From Singulisphaera sp. GP187 (lineage in GTDB: Bacteria; Planctomycetota; Planctomycetia; Gemmatales; Gemmataceae): 64,000 nucleotides of DNA. Each line of letters starts with the position of its first letter. Positions within the stretch are counted from its first letter, which is position 1. The stretch lies in NCBI GenBank assembly GCA_945861245.1, contig CAMAUE010000001.1, forward strand, positions 1 through 64,000, in the 5' to 3' direction. A program made the translations under genes and the position numbers. The notes beneath the pieces were generated by a model. That model saw nothing but the letters and a program-made list of their open reading frames with translations, did no database searches and was not told where the DNA came from. This document shows, in pieces, positions 58,003 through 64,000 of the stretch.

Positions 58003-64000
<5,998 letters not shown>

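Overview
The window looks like a piece of a planctomycete chromosome, most plausibly from the Gemmataceae or a close relative. I infer this from gene content, not from a marker gene. The signs are: DUF11 and proline-rich secreted proteins, serine/threonine kinases, creatininase and DUF3500 proteins, a double-length UvrA with four ABC modules, hopanoid/squalene genes hpnC-hpnD-hpnE, an imuA-imuB-dnaE2 translesion cassette, and many families of long palindromic repeats. Coding DNA is GC-rich. No rRNA, tRNA, CRISPR array, phage or intact insertion sequence was seen.

Layout. 1-2.3 kb: an RRM RNA-binding protein (cut by the window edge) and small hypothetical genes, then a decayed TfoX-like gene inside a field of nested palindromes. 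2.7-5.0 kb: a parvulin-type peptidyl-prolyl isomerase, a PilZ protein and a Tsr3/DTW-like gene. 5.1-8.2 kb: hpnC, hpnD and hpnE, the three-step route from farnesyl diphosphate to squalene. 8.3-12.0 kb: plsC, cmk, a membrane/coiled-coil ORF and rimI. 12.7-15.5 kb: a DUF11 surface protein and a MazG-like pyrophosphohydrolase. 15.5-16.9 kb: gene debris and repeats. 16.9-22.5 kb: imuA-imuB-dnaE2. 22.8-31.3 kb: DUF3500, TVP38/TMEM64, two ClpP paralogues, an SGNH-like protein, creatininase and ispG. 31.6-41.2 kb: secreted PPC-like protein, IS630 debris, a phosphodiesterase-like enzyme, a kinase, two large secreted proteins and a propeller protein. 41.3-52.9 kb: pepA, two tandem CxxC/helical-repeat secreted proteins, a His-rich metal permease fusion, a ZnuB-like permease, a class III aminotransferase, an oxidoreductase and a second kinase. 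53.0-57.7 kb: secreted proteins, accA, and an ECF sigma factor with its anti-sigma partner. 58.0-64.0 kb: the tandem uvrA, running off the right edge.

The most striking feature is the repeats. At least eight families of inverted repeats occur. Full-length copies mostly sit 0-50 bp after a stop codon, as terminators or 3'-end structures would. The same families also lie inside open reading frames, always in frame: two in imuB, one in dnaE2, and several in uvrA. Two further genes end inside a repeat that supplies the last codons and the stop. This resembles the coding palindromic elements known from Rickettsia, and I know of no description of it in planctomycetes. In this window the internal copies are confined to DNA-repair and translesion genes.
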